64,000 nt of DNA. Origin: Leucobacter chromiireducens. Its GTDB lineage: Bacteria > Actinomycetota > Actinomycetes > Actinomycetales > Microbacteriaceae. The position numbers and the translations under genes were made by a program. The notes beneath the pieces are model-generated. The model saw nothing but the letters and a program-made list of their open reading frames with translations. It was not told the DNA's origin and did not search any database. Where the stretch lies: NCBI RefSeq assembly GCF_003917135.1, contig NZ_RPDI01000009.1, positions 1 through 64,000 on the forward strand. Direction: 5' to 3'. Every line of letters starts with the position of its first letter. Position 1 is the stretch's first letter. This document shows positions 35,317 through 44,438 of the stretch, piece after piece.

Positions 35317-38300
35317 ATGCCACGTGCGAAGAAGCTGTCGATCGGCATGACGATCGTCGTCGCCTCGCTGCTCGGTACGCTTGCCCCAGCCCCCGCGTTT
35401 GCCGAAGCGGGCGCGGCCCCGCCCGCCGTGGTGACCGAGCAGCCGGGCGCAGGAGCGCCAGCCACGGACACCCCGGAAGCCCCAACTCCGGACGCCGCTG
35501 AGGCCCCCGACACTGCGGACATCACGGTCGTTGAGGACGCGCCTCCTGCCGACGAGGCGCCAACTCCCGCCGAAGCGCCGCCCGCAGCCACGGACACCCT
35601 TGCTCCCGAGGCGGAGCAGCCGGGGGCCGCGGCGGAGGCCCCGGCCGCACGCCAAGCCCAGGCCCAGGCCGCGGACGAGTCCGCGCCGCAGCCCCCGACG
35701 TTCACGCGCACCGGTGCCAGCGGGAACGCCGCGTACTTCAACTGGAGGTACGCGGAGGGTGACCCTCAGACGAGCGGCGGCGTCCGAGTGACCGTCTGGG
35801 ACGCCGAGGTCGGGGGCACCCCCGTGGACACCTGCTCCGTCGGGGTCCCGCAGACCTTCTGTACCGTCTCGGGCCTCACGCTGTACCGCGAGTACTGGGT
35901 CTCCGCGCAGCGGTGGCTGCCCGGAGATGTGAACTCGGAGCCCACCGCGCGGGTGATGGTGAAGCCCAGGCTGGTCCCGGGCACTCCGCAGAATGTTACC
36001 GCCCGCATCGTTGGCAACAGCATTGAGGTCTCCTGGGATCGAGTGGCGGATCCGATCGATGCACCCGTGACGCAGTACGAGGTGTTCGTCGGGAAGTCGA
36101 ATGGGGCCGGACACTCGGGATATCTCGTGCGGGCGGGGGCCACGGCAAGTTCTCTGAGTGTTGATGTCTCCGGGCCCGGGTATGTGGACCTTCACGGGGA
36201 GATCCCGACGATCTTTGTCCAAGCCGTGAACGAGGTGGGCACTGGCGCGAACAGCCCGAGCCTCACGCTCACGGAGCGGCTCCCGGCGACGGGGCTATTC
36301 TTCGCGTTCGGCACGCCTGTTCCGACCGCCGACGGCTTCACCGTCGAAATGACCAACTACGACCCGACATTCCAGTACTCTGCGGTCTCACCAACGGGCA
36401 CCGTAGCAGTGAGCGGGAAGACCATCACGGTCAGCGGCCTCACCCCGGGCGATACCACGGTCGCGACCGTGACCGCCACGAAGGCAGGTCACTTCTCGAC
36501 CTCGGCGCAGGCCTGGGGCGTCGCCGGGTTCGCACAGGCCCCGGCATCGCTGACCACCCCGGTGTCGACGGCGGACGGGTTTACCACGCGGATCACCAAC
36601 TTTGATGATCGCTTCACCTACGCGCTGGCGGTGGCGAACGGCGCAAGCAGTGTCCGCGTCAGCCGTGATGGAGACGTGATCACCGTGTCGGGCATGGCTC
36701 CCGGCACCTCCGAGACGGTGAGCGTGCGAACGTCGCGGGACGGCTGGCGGTCCGCAACCACCGAGGTCTCCGGATTCTCGCTGCGCGCAGCGACGGGCGC
36801 CCCGACGTTCTCCGCTCCGCAGGGAACAGCGGACGGGTTCACCGTCCAGATCCTGAACTGGGATCCGCAGGTGAGCTATCGCCTCGAAGTGTTAGGTGAC
36901 GCGACCGCGGCCCTGCAAGCCGGGGTGCTGACGGTCACGGGACTCGCCGCGAATCGCTACGCAGCCGTTGATGTGTTCTCGACTCGCGCGGGGGAGGCGG
37001 AGGGGCGTGCGACCGTGGTCGGGCGGTCAAACCTGCACCCGCCCATCCGATTCGCGCTGGGTGCCGTGAGCCCGACCGCTGACGGCTGGACCGCGCCGAT
37101 CGTCGACTACGACACGCTCGCCGACGGAAACACCTCATTCATGCTGATGACCACCGACGGCACCGGAACGATCACCGATGATGGCGTCGTGATCGTGCGC
37201 GGACTCGCCCCCGGGCAGGCAGCGAGCGTAACGGTGACGCTCCTTCGCGCCGATACCACGCTCTCCACAGCGGACGCGAGAGGCACCGCACTCGCCGCGC
37301 ACACCGTCACGTTCGACGCGGACGGCGGCGAACCGGCGACGAGCACCGCGGCCGTGAGGCACGGGGGCACGGTGAGCGAGCCCGCGCAGCCGACGCGCGA
37401 GCGGCACGCGTTTACTGGCTGGTTCACCGATCCCGATCTGCGGGTTGCCTACGACTTCGATGCGTCAGTGACCGCCGATCTCACCCTGTACGCGGGGTGG
37501 CGCGTGAGCGCGTACGCGGTGACCTGGGATGAGAACTGGCCGGGCGCCGGGGACCCCGTCACGAGCGTGGTGTCCGGGGACACGGTTGGAGTGCTCCCTG
37601 ACCCCTCCGCGGCCGGGTGGGTGATCACCGGCTGGAACACGGAGCCGGACGGATCGGGCGCCGCCGTGCTGCCCTACACCTCGCTGGCCTCGGTGGCTTC
37701 CGGCGCCGACGTGACGCTGTACGCACAGTGGGAGCGGCGGACGCTGTCACTCGCGGTGCCGGATCCGGTCGTCGCGTCGGGCAGCGACGTTGTGGTCACG
37801 GCGACCGCGAACGCAGCGTTCGGCGGCACCGTCGATGCGAGCGCCGACGTGGAGATCACGTCCTCGATCCCGAGCGACACGGTGACGGGCAACACGGTGC
37901 GGGTCACGGCGGCCGGCGCGCGCACGCTCACCGGCACCTTCGACGGGGCGACCGCGACCGCCGAACTCGAGGTCGTCGCTGGCCCGCTCGCCAGCCTCTC
38001 GATCACAGCCTCCGCTGCGACGGTGGCGCGCGGCGGTTCGCTCGAGTTCGCCGTCACCGGCGCTGACGCGAGCGGCAACCCGGTCGTGCTCGACCCGAGC
38101 GACGTGACGCTCACGAGCGACGTCGCCACCGACGTGGTGGACGGGCTGACGGTCACGTTCCCGACGGCGAGCCCGCACACGATCACCGCGACGGTGGGCG
38201 ACGTGGTCGCGTCCGTGCTGGTGGAAGTGCAGGACGACACGGCGGTCGAGCCAGGCGCCCCGAAGCCCCCCACTGAGCCCCCGACGGAGCGCGGTGGCCA

Positions 38301-38469
38301 GGCGACCCCGCCCACGGCTGGCGACGCCGCGGCGAAGCTGCCCGAGACGGGCAACGGCCCGGCAACGGGGGCTGCGGCGGCCGGCGCGATGCTGCTGCTC
38401 GCTGGGGCGATCCTGCTCGGGGTGCAGCGGCGGAGGAGTGGGCTCGGCGGGGACCGCGCCACGCGGTGA
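35317..38469 (+). CDS. LPXTG surface protein with FN3-like and InlB-type repeats
   Basis: The 1050-residue cell-wall protein has a signal peptide at about residues 1-29 (KKLSIGMTIVVASLLGTLAP, cleavage after AFA). An Ala/Pro/Glu-rich stalk runs to about 115. Fibronectin type III-like domains (about 120-320) and several TADGFT-containing Ig-like repeats follow. Two InlB B-type repeats (TVTFDADGGEPATST to TLYAGWR; AVTWDENWPGAGD to TLYAQWE, about 660-810) precede Big-like domains and the LPETG sorting signal (about 1008) with a hydrophobic helix and a QRRRSG tail. The ATG giving MPRAKK is used because it starts the signal peptide; the open frame extends upstream. A role in adhesion is inferred. 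Confidence 0.88.
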   Translation: MPRAKKLSIGMTIVVASLLGTLAPAPAFAEAGAAPPAVVTEQPGAGAPATDTPEAPTPDAAEAPDTADITVVEDAPPADEAPTPAEAPPAATDTLAPEAEQPGAAAEAPAARQAQAQAADESAPQPPTFTRTGASGNAAYFNWRYAEGDPQTSGGVRVTVWDAEVGGTPVDTCSVGVPQTFCTVSGLTLYREYWVSAQRWLPGDVNSEPTARVMVKPRLVPGTPQNVTARIVGNSIEVSWDRVADPIDAPVTQYEVFVGKSNGAGHSGYLVRAGATASSLSVDVSGPGYVDLHGEIPTIFVQAVNEVGTGANSPSLTLTERLPATGLFFAFGTPVPTADGFTVEMTNYDPTFQYSAVSPTGTVAVSGKTITVSGLTPGDTTVATVTATKAGHFSTSAQAWGVAGFAQAPASLTTPVSTADGFTTRITNFDDRFTYALAVANGASSVRVSRDGDVITVSGMAPGTSETVSVRTSRDGWRSATTEVSGFSLRAATGAPTFSAPQGTADGFTVQILNWDPQVSYRLEVLGDATAALQAGVLTVTGLAANRYAAVDVFSTRAGEAEGRATVVGRSNLHPPIRFALGAVSPTADGWTAPIVDYDTLADGNTSFMLMTTDGTGTITDDGVVIVRGLAPGQAASVTVTLLRADTTLSTADARGTALAAHTVTFDADGGEPATSTAAVRHGGTVSEPAQPTRERHAFTGWFTDPDLRVAYDFDASVTADLTLYAGWRVSAYAVTWDENWPGAGDPVTSVVSGDTVGVLPDPSAAGWVITGWNTEPDGSGAAVLPYTSLASVASGADVTLYAQWERRTLSLAVPDPVVASGSDVVVTATANAAFGGTVDASADVEITSSIPSDTVTGNTVRVTAAGARTLTGTFDGATATAELEVVAGPLASLSITASAATVARGGSLEFAVTGADASGNPVVLDPSDVTLTSDVATDVVDGLTVTFPTASPHTITATVGDVVASVLVEVQDDTAVEPGAPKPPTEPPTERGGQATPPTAGDAAAKLPETGNGPATGAAAAGAMLLLAGAILLGVQRRRSGLGGDRATR

Positions 38470-38555
38470 CGCGGGTGCCGGGCTGGCGATGATTCAGAGC
38501 TGATCGGGATCGCGCCTGCGCCGGCGTCGGGGTCGGCGTCAGGGGCGCGGGCCCG
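38454..38555. repeat. ~100-bp direct repeat flanking a toxin-antitoxin pair, left copy
   Basis: It matches 39165-39266 at about 95 of 102 positions by eye. The left copy begins in the last codons of the LPETG gene. The toxin-antitoxin pair lies exactly between the two copies. Confidence 0.8.
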
Positions 38556-38609
38556 GCGGGACGCTCACTCTCGTCGCGAGCCAGGGGGAGTTGATCGCGT
38601 GGGGACCCC

Positions 38610-38637
38610 TTGCCCAGCCAGTATTTTCGTTATACAT
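38610..38637 (+). promoter_or_regulatory. Candidate promoter of the CopG-type toxin-antitoxin pair
   Basis: A TATACAT -10-like element (38631-38637) lies eight bases before the ATG, which would give a nearly leaderless transcript. A TTGCCC -35-like element (38610-38615) is 15 bases upstream. The AT-rich island stands out in GC-rich surroundings. Confidence 0.4.
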
Positions 38638-38644
38638 TAATGGC

Positions 38645-38908
38645 ATGAGTGAGCGCGAGACGATCAATGGGGCTCCCGTCACCGAGGAGCAGATCGCTGC
38701 CTGGGCTGCCGAAGCAGAGGCGGGCTATGACGCTGCGGCCTTGAAGAAGCGCGGTCGGGGACGCCCCGGTCGCGGCGCTGAACCATCCCAGGTCGTCGCG
38801 CTCCGGCTCACCCTTGAGGAGATCGCCGCGATCGACGAACGCGCTGAACGGGAGGGCAAGTCGCGCTCGGAGATCATTCGCGAAGCGCTTCACCTGTTGG
38901 CAGCGTGA
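38645..38908 (+). CDS. Ribbon-helix-helix (CopG-type) antitoxin
   Basis: The 87-residue protein has a C-terminal ribbon-helix-helix (VVALRLTLEEIAAIDERAE followed by GKSRSEIIREALHLL). The N-terminal part (EEQIAAWAAEAEAGYDAAAL) is a toxin-binding type helix, and a basic GRPGRG linker joins them. The stop overlaps the GTG of the downstream toxin-like gene. It probably represses its own promoter. Confidence 0.85.
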   Translation: MSERETINGAPVTEEQIAAWAAEAEAGYDAAALKKRGRGRPGRGAEPSQVVALRLTLEEIAAIDERAEREGKSRSEIIREALHLLAA

Positions 38909-39144
38909 ATGTTCACGGCTCGGCGTTGAAGCACGGTGTTCTCCGTGAGGACGCGATTCATGCAGCGACATGGGCGGTATGGATCGAAGATCTCGATGAG
39001 AACAGTCCCGCGCGTCAGCTGCGGCTCGGCTTCGACACTCGGGGTCGGCTCTTGGAGACGGTCGTTCTCGTATTCGACAGCGGCAATGAGCTGGTGATCC
39101 ATGCGATGAAGGCTCGGCCGCAGATGATCGATCTGCTGCCGTAG
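38905..39144 (+). CDS. Toxin-like partner of the CopG-type antitoxin
   Basis: The 79-residue protein (MNVHGSALKHGVLREDAIHA, RLGFDTRGRLLETVVLVFDS, ELVIHAMKARPQMIDLL) resembles small actinobacterial toxins paired with CopG antitoxins. The HAMKAR motif near the end recalls BrnT-like RNase folds. The GTG start overlaps the antitoxin stop. Toxicity is inferred from the pairing. Confidence 0.72.
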   Translation: MNVHGSALKHGVLREDAIHAATWAVWIEDLDENSPARQLRLGFDTRGRLLETVVLVFDSGNELVIHAMKARPQMIDLLP

Positions 39145-39164
39145 CCTGATGTGTCGTTCGGTAC

Positions 39165-39266
39165 CCGCGCCACGCGGTGACGCGGGTGCCGGGCCGGCGA
39201 TGATCCCGAGCTGATCGGGATCGCGCCTGCGTCGGGGTCGGGGTTTGCGTCAGGGGCGCGGGCCCG
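39165..39266. repeat. ~100-bp direct repeat flanking a toxin-antitoxin pair, right copy
   Basis: It matches 38454-38555. The right copy runs into the last codons of the minus-strand gene at 39250-39546. Confidence 0.8.
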
Positions 39267-39546
39267 TGGGCGCCTCGTCGGCGGACGGGAGTCGCGAGTC
39301 GCGCCGGTCCAGCGGGTCGGCGTCCTCGGCGACGTCGATCCGGCGCGACTGCTCCTCGATGACCTGCACGGCCGCGTGCTGCGCGGGCTGGAAGACCTCC
39401 ACTGCGACGCCGAGGATCGCGCCGCCCCCACCGCTCGGCTTCTTCTTCCGGTAGTACACCCAGCCTCGTGCCTCGGCCCAGAGTGCGAGCCGGTCGAGCG
39501 CCCAGAGCGCGACAAGGACCAGGGAAACGGTCACCCACCACGTCAT
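39250..39546 (-). CDS. Small membrane protein, DUF6191-like
   Basis: The 98-residue protein has one N-terminal membrane segment (MTWWVTVSLVLVALWALDRL). A cytoplasmic part follows with KKKPSGGGGAILGVAVEVFQ, PAQHAAVQVIEEQSRRID and an acidic tail. Actinobacterial proteins of this form carry the DUF6191 label; the function is unknown. The start is chosen to begin the membrane segment. Confidence 0.65.
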   Translation of the reverse strand: MTWWVTVSLVLVALWALDRLALWAEARGWVYYRKKKPSGGGGAILGVAVEVFQPAQHAAVQVIEEQSRRIDVAEDADPLDRRDSRLPSADEAPTGPRP

Positions 39547-39643
39547 GCGGGGCCTCCTCGGTGTGTCGATCTCAGCGTTGCTGCTCGGGACTCCATGATC
39601 CGTCACTCCCCGGTGGGGCGCAAGGCGGGTGCGGGCTGAGCGA

Positions 39644-40120
39644 TCAGCGATCCTTCGCACGCGGGTCAAGGACTTTCGCATAGAACACCCGGTCAAAACC
39701 GTGCTCCGTGCGACGGTCCACCTCAACATACCCTCGGCGAGGATAGTAGGACAGATTCTCAGTCATCTTGGCATTCGTGTACAGCCGCAGCGTTCCGAGG
39801 CCGAGCGCACGCGCCTGCGTTTCAGCGTGGTCGAGCAGCAGCGCGCCGATCCCGAGCCCCTGCGCGTCCGGGGAAACGGCGACATTCTCGATCAGGAGGG
39901 CATCACTACTCGCTTCAGTGACGAGCACGCCGATCACCCGCTCGCCGTCCACGGCGAGGATCACGCGGCCGGCCTCCACGGCCTCGCGGTAGTCCGCGCT
40001 CATGGGGGCCGGTTCGCGCCCGATCCGTTCGACGTACGGCTCGTAAGCCGCGCGTACGAGGGCCTCAATCGCGGGCACATCGACGCCGGTGGCCTGGACG
40101 AGACTCGGTTGCTGCGTCAT
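39644..40120 (-). CDS. GNAT family N-acetyltransferase
   Basis: The 158-residue protein has the GNAT fold, with motif A as ENVAVSPDAQGLGIGALLLD (acetyl-CoA pyrophosphate loop QGLGIG) and motif B as LRLYTNAKMTENLSYYPRRG. The substrate cannot be predicted. It sits between the DUF6191-like gene and the broken LAL regulator on the same strand. Confidence 0.9.
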   Translation of the reverse strand: MTQQPSLVQATGVDVPAIEALVRAAYEPYVERIGREPAPMSADYREAVEAGRVILAVDGERVIGVLVTEASSDALLIENVAVSPDAQGLGIGALLLDHAETQARALGLGTLRLYTNAKMTENLSYYPRRGYVEVDRRTEHGFDRVFYAKVLDPRAKDR

Positions 40121-40163
40121 GGCCCCCAGTATTGCAGGTGAGTTCTTGACCGGGCCCCGTCAC

Positions 40164-42819
40164 CTACATCGACTGGGCCGAGAAGTGGTCCTTCGGGGCC
40201 GGCATCGGTGCGGCCGCGTCGCCGTTCACGCGTCGGACGTACTCCGCCAGGGCAGCGCGGTTGCTCAGACCCGTCTTCCGGATGATGCGCCGCATGTGGC
40301 TCTCCACGGTCCGGACGCTGAGCACGAGCCGCGCCGCGATCTCCTTGTTGGCCAAACCCTCAGCGACGAGCTGGCCGATCTCGAGCTCGCGATCCGAGAG
40401 CGTGATCGCGACCGCGAGGAAGCGTGTGCTGTCCATACGCTCGGCCCCGACCTCCTCGAGCAGGTCCTGGCGCGTGCGGTCGGCGTCCTCGGCGGCCGCC
40501 GCGTCGCCCTGTTCGCGCAGCAGCTCGGCCGCCTCCTCGAGCGCCCGCTGGGCGAGGCCAGGGCGGCCGGTGCTCATGAGCGCGTCGACCGACTCGATGA
40601 GCAGGCGCGGATCCCCGGTGATCCGTGCCTCAAGGTAGCGCAGGTGCGGCCAGAGGTAGGCGCTGTCCAGCTCGCTCACGCGTGCCCGCGTCAGCTCGAG
40701 CAGCGCGGTGTCGTCGGAGATCTCAAGGCTCGTGAGGTTGCCGAGCGCCGCGGTGAACCGCGCCCCGCGGTTCCACAGTCGGTCTGCTTCGGCGCTGAGC
40801 GCCGCGGCAGCGCCCTGCGTCTGCCCGTTGAACGCGGTGAGCTGCGCGGCCGGCCACGCGAGCGTCTGGGGAGGAAGCGGGCCGTCGAGCAGGTCGAGCG
40901 CCTCCACCTCGGCGAAATAGCGCTCGCCCACCTGCAGCTGTCCACGACGCACCGCGACGACGGTCGCCACACTGAGGAGCGCCAACTGCGTGTGCACGAG
41001 CAGCGGTGAGGGCTCGCCGATCGCGAAGAGGGTGTCGAGGAGTGTCTCGGTTGCGGGGTAGTCGCCCGCGATCGAGAGCCCCAGCGCGGCGAGGGCGCCG
41101 TGGCCGAGCGTGGCGTCGGCGTCGAGTAGGCCGTGCGCCTCGTCGAGTCCGCGGTGCGCCCAGCGCATCGCCTCTTCGTACTGCCCCTCGCCGAGGAGGA
41201 GGTAGCCGTGCAGCTGATTCGCCGTCGAGCTCGCGTGGTTCTTGACGCGCTCGGGCAGGGCCGAGAACACTCGCCTGGCGTCACCGAAGCGGCCGAGTGT
41301 GATGAGCACGAGCAGCTGAGCCTCGCGGAGCTCCGTCGCCACGGCCTCGGGGAGCACCTCGGTGACTTCGAGCCGGGCCGCGAAGTCCTCGGGAACCGCC
41401 CGCATCAGGGTCTCAAGTCGTACCGCGACGGCATCGAGGACGCGCGCCCAGTCGCCCAGGCCCTCGCGTGCGTCGGCCAGATCGGCGAGCGCGCCATCCA
41501 GATCCCGCTCGACGACCGCGCGCCACTCCGCACGGAGCGCGGCGAACGCCGCTCGGCCTTCCTCGCCGCCGCGCGCAGGATCCGTCTCCTCGAACACCGA
41601 GATGATCTCGTCCCGAGTGTCCGGGGTCTGCAGCAGCGCAGTGACGTAGTGGGCCGCCGTGCTCGGCTTGGGATTGTCGAGCCACTCGGCGTGCGCGACG
41701 ATGCGCCGGGTGCGTGCGCGCTCCTGGAGAAGCCGCACGAAGAGCGCGTCGTCCTCGCTGACGTCGCGCTCGGGACCGGAGTGGTGCGCGAGCAGCAGGT
41801 TGACGGGACTCGCTGCGCCGAGCCGGTCGACGATGAGCTCGGTGAGGTGAATTCGACGCGTCGCCAACGGCTGGTTGCGGAAGAACTCCACCAGGAGCGG
41901 GGGCACCACAGTGACGAGCTGCCGGCTCGCGCTCGGGATCAGCTTGACCATGGCACGCTCTTCCAGGAGCTCAAGCGTCTCCCAGGAGATGAGCTTCCGC
42001 ACGGTTTCGACGTCCGCGACCCCGACGAGTGCGATCACTTCGAGCGCGTCGCGCGCTCTCGCTGAGATTCTCGAGGTGCGCCTCGAGGATCCCGCGCAGC
42101 GCAGGGCTCCAGAGATCGCGGGTGGCCGACCAGCCGGTCGGGGTCTGGACGAGGCGCCCCTCGCGGGCGCCCGCGTCGGCGAGGCTCCGCGCGAGGCCGA
42201 CGATTCCGCCGGACTTCGCGTAGAGCCGGCTCATCGTGCCCACCTCGATCGGCCCGCCCAGGTGCTCGGCGAGTGCCTGCTCAAGCTCCTCGAAGCGGAT
42301 CGGGTGGAGATCGATGACGTAGGAGGGCTCAAGCGTCGACGCCTGGAGCCCGCTTGGCGTGTGTCGCGCTCGGAGGCCCTGCAACCGCGAGATGATGAGC
42401 GGCAGGTTCGTGCGCCGGCGCACCGCCTCGGCGACGCCCCACGACGACTCGTCAAGGTCGTCCCAGTCGTCGAGGAACAGCACCGACTTCTCCTGGCGGG
42501 TTGCATCGATCAGCGCGTCGGCGGTGCTCTGCAGCGTCGACGTCACGCGGGTATCGGCCGGGCCCCCGATTCCAGCGAGGTGCATGGCCGCGAGCGGGTG
42601 CTGGCGGAGCGAGGCGACGCCGCGCACCGAGATGACGCGCCAGCCGTCGTTCTCGAGCCGGGTGCGGAGCGCGCTCAGGAAGGCCGTGCGGCCGCTGCCG
42701 CGACTGCCAACGACGTCGACGCTCCCGCCGCGCTGCAGCAGGCTGAACGCCGTTGCAAGGTCAGTTTCACGTCCAATAACCACCGGCGCTCGCTTCCGTA
42801 CGATCTCTTCGACGAGCAT
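40164..42819 (-). pseudogene. LAL-type LuxR regulator interrupted by a frameshift
   Basis: Two overlapping minus-strand frames add up to one regulator of about 885 residues. The 5' part starts MLVEEIVRKRAPVVIGRETD, has a degenerate Walker A (GSRGSGRTAFL) and Walker B (VLFLDDWDD), and runs to LENLSESAR. The 3' part begins in the other frame with ALEVIALVGVADVETVRK and continues through TPR-like helices to a LuxR helix-turn-helix (ITLSDRELEIGQLVAEGLAN, then SVRTVESHMRRIIRKTGLSN). The frame changes in a GCGCGCG-type run near 42045-42060, by one extra or two missing bases. Both parts keep good coding quality, so the event is recent or a sequence error. Confidence 0.8.
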
Positions 42820-43012
42820 ACAATCACTCCACACACTCTGCGTGGAATACTCCACGTGGCCAGGCCTGTGACAGTTCCGCCGCGATCGCACGGGGAGCCC
42901 CCCGCGCCGGCCTCTAGACGCAGGTCAGGCCAGTCAACGGCACAACGCAGGCCCCCGAATCACGATCCGGCACCGGTGCCGTGGAACGCCCCGGAATCGC
43001 CTCGCGGGTTCC

Positions 43013-43309
43013 GTGCTGGGGCCGTCGGATTGCGTGTGCGCGGGCTGCCACCGCATGCGGAGTGAGCGTGCCGAACGCGGGCGAGCGTGTGCGGCGTGCG
43101 CGCTGACGTTCGCTCCGCGAATCAACCCAGGCGCTGAGGTCTCAGACGGGTCTGGGGAGCACCGCGAGTGGAGACTCGATCCAGCTCCTGTGCTCGACCC
43201 GCCCGTCACGGTCACGCACGTCGTCGGCATCTGGCCGAAGGACACGTCGCTCACGCCGCGCGCCTCGGCGCTGCTCGACTTCGCCGAGGAGACGTTCGCG
43301 GCGGCCTGA
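43013..43309 (+). CDS. Small protein with paired CxxC motifs (or regulator remnant)
   Basis: The 98-residue frame starts at GTG. The N-terminus has CVCAGCHRMRSERAERGRAC followed by AAC, a possible zinc ribbon. The C-terminal VVGIWPKDTSLTPRASALLD recalls the end of a LysR effector domain. It may be a genuine small protein or a composite remnant; no ribosome site is convincing. Confidence 0.35.
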   Translation: MLGPSDCVCAGCHRMRSERAERGRACAACALTFAPRINPGAEVSDGSGEHREWRLDPAPVLDPPVTVTHVVGIWPKDTSLTPRASALLDFAEETFAAA

Positions 43310-43335
43310 TCTGGCACTCGGGTAGATCATCAGAT

Positions 43336-43354
43336 GTATTTGAGGGTAACCTTA
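43336..43354 (+). promoter_or_regulatory. Candidate DtxR/IdeR iron box, operon 1
   Basis: GTATTTGAGGGTAACCTTA matches the TTAGGTTAGSCTAACCTAA consensus at about 13 of 19 positions, including an intact TAACCT half-site. It lies about 30 bases before the binding-protein gene. Confidence 0.45.
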
Positions 43355-43385
43355 TGCTCGGAAATTCCGATCGCTAAGGAGCCTG

Positions 43386-44438
43386 ATGTCCGCGCACCGC
43401 CCCCGCCCCGTCCGCCGTTCGCTCGGCGCGCTCGCCGCACTGACCGCCGCAGCCTTCGCGCTGACGGCGTGCGCGGCGTCCCCGTCGGCATCCGAGGAGA
43501 CGGGCGGGGGCGAGGCGGCGGGCGATGGCGTATTCCCCACCTCCGTCGAGCACGTCTACGGCACGACCGAGATTCCCGCGCAGCCCGAGAGGGTCGGCAC
43601 GATCGGCTGGGGCAGCTTCGACGCGGCCATCGCGCTCGGGGTCGTTCCGGTGTCGATCGGTACGTCGAGCTTCGGCGGCGACGCCGAGGGGTACCTGCCC
43701 TGGACGCGTGAGGCGATCGAGGCCGACGGGGCGAAGCTCCCCGCGCTGCACGACGAGCTCGACGGCGCGCCGTACGAGGTGCTCGCCGACGCGGGCGTCG
43801 ACCTGATTCTCGGCACGAACTCGGGCCTGAGCGAGCAGGAGTACACCACGCTCAGCAAGATCGCGCCCACCGTCGCGTACGAGACCACGCCGTGGGGCAC
43901 CCCGTGGCGCGACAGCACCCGGATGGTGGGGGCGGCGCTCGGCATGCCAGACGCCGCAGCGCAGCTGATCGCCGACACCGAGGAGTTCACCGACACCGAG
44001 ATGGCGAAGTACCCCGAGGTCGCCGGGAAGACCGGCATGGTGATCTGGGTGGACGCGAAGGACGCCGGCAAGGTGCAGTACTACACGCCCAACGACACCC
44101 GCCTCCAGTACCTCACCGACCTCGGGCTGGAGATCGCACCGTCCATCGTGAAGCTGTCCGAGGGCTCCGAGGAGTTCGTCTCGTCGATCAGCGCGGAGGA
44201 GGCCGACACGCTCGACGCCGACGTCGCCGTGGTGTTCGTGCAGGGTGGCGGGGACCTCTCCACCCTGCGCGAGGACCCGCTGCTCAGCAAGATCCCCGCG
44301 GTGCAGTCTGGCGCCCTCGTGTACATCGAGGATGACGCCCAGCTGATGGCCATCTCCTCGCCGACCCCCCTGTCGATCCCGTGGGCACTCCCGGCATACG
44401 CGAAGCAGCTCGGCGAGGCCGCAGCACAGGTCAAGTGA
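43386..44438 (+). CDS. Iron-siderophore ABC transporter binding lipoprotein
   Basis: The 350-residue FecB/FepB-type protein has a lipoprotein signal peptide (LAALTAAAFALTACAASPS; lipobox LTAC). The mature part has the usual VYGTTEIPAQPERVGTIGWG strand, an LGTNSGLSEQEY segment and a helical backbone as in class III binding proteins. It captures ferric siderophores outside the membrane. AAGGAG precedes the ATG. Its last bases overlap the GTG of the first permease, beginning a five-gene operon. Confidence 0.92.
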   Translation: MSAHRPRPVRRSLGALAALTAAAFALTACAASPSASEETGGGEAAGDGVFPTSVEHVYGTTEIPAQPERVGTIGWGSFDAAIALGVVPVSIGTSSFGGDAEGYLPWTREAIEADGAKLPALHDELDGAPYEVLADAGVDLILGTNSGLSEQEYTTLSKIAPTVAYETTPWGTPWRDSTRMVGAALGMPDAAAQLIADTEEFTDTEMAKYPEVAGKTGMVIWVDAKDAGKVQYYTPNDTRLQYLTDLGLEIAPSIVKLSEGSEEFVSSISAEEADTLDADVAVVFVQGGGDLSTLREDPLLSKIPAVQSGALVYIEDDAQLMAISSPTPLSIPWALPAYAKQLGEAAAQVK

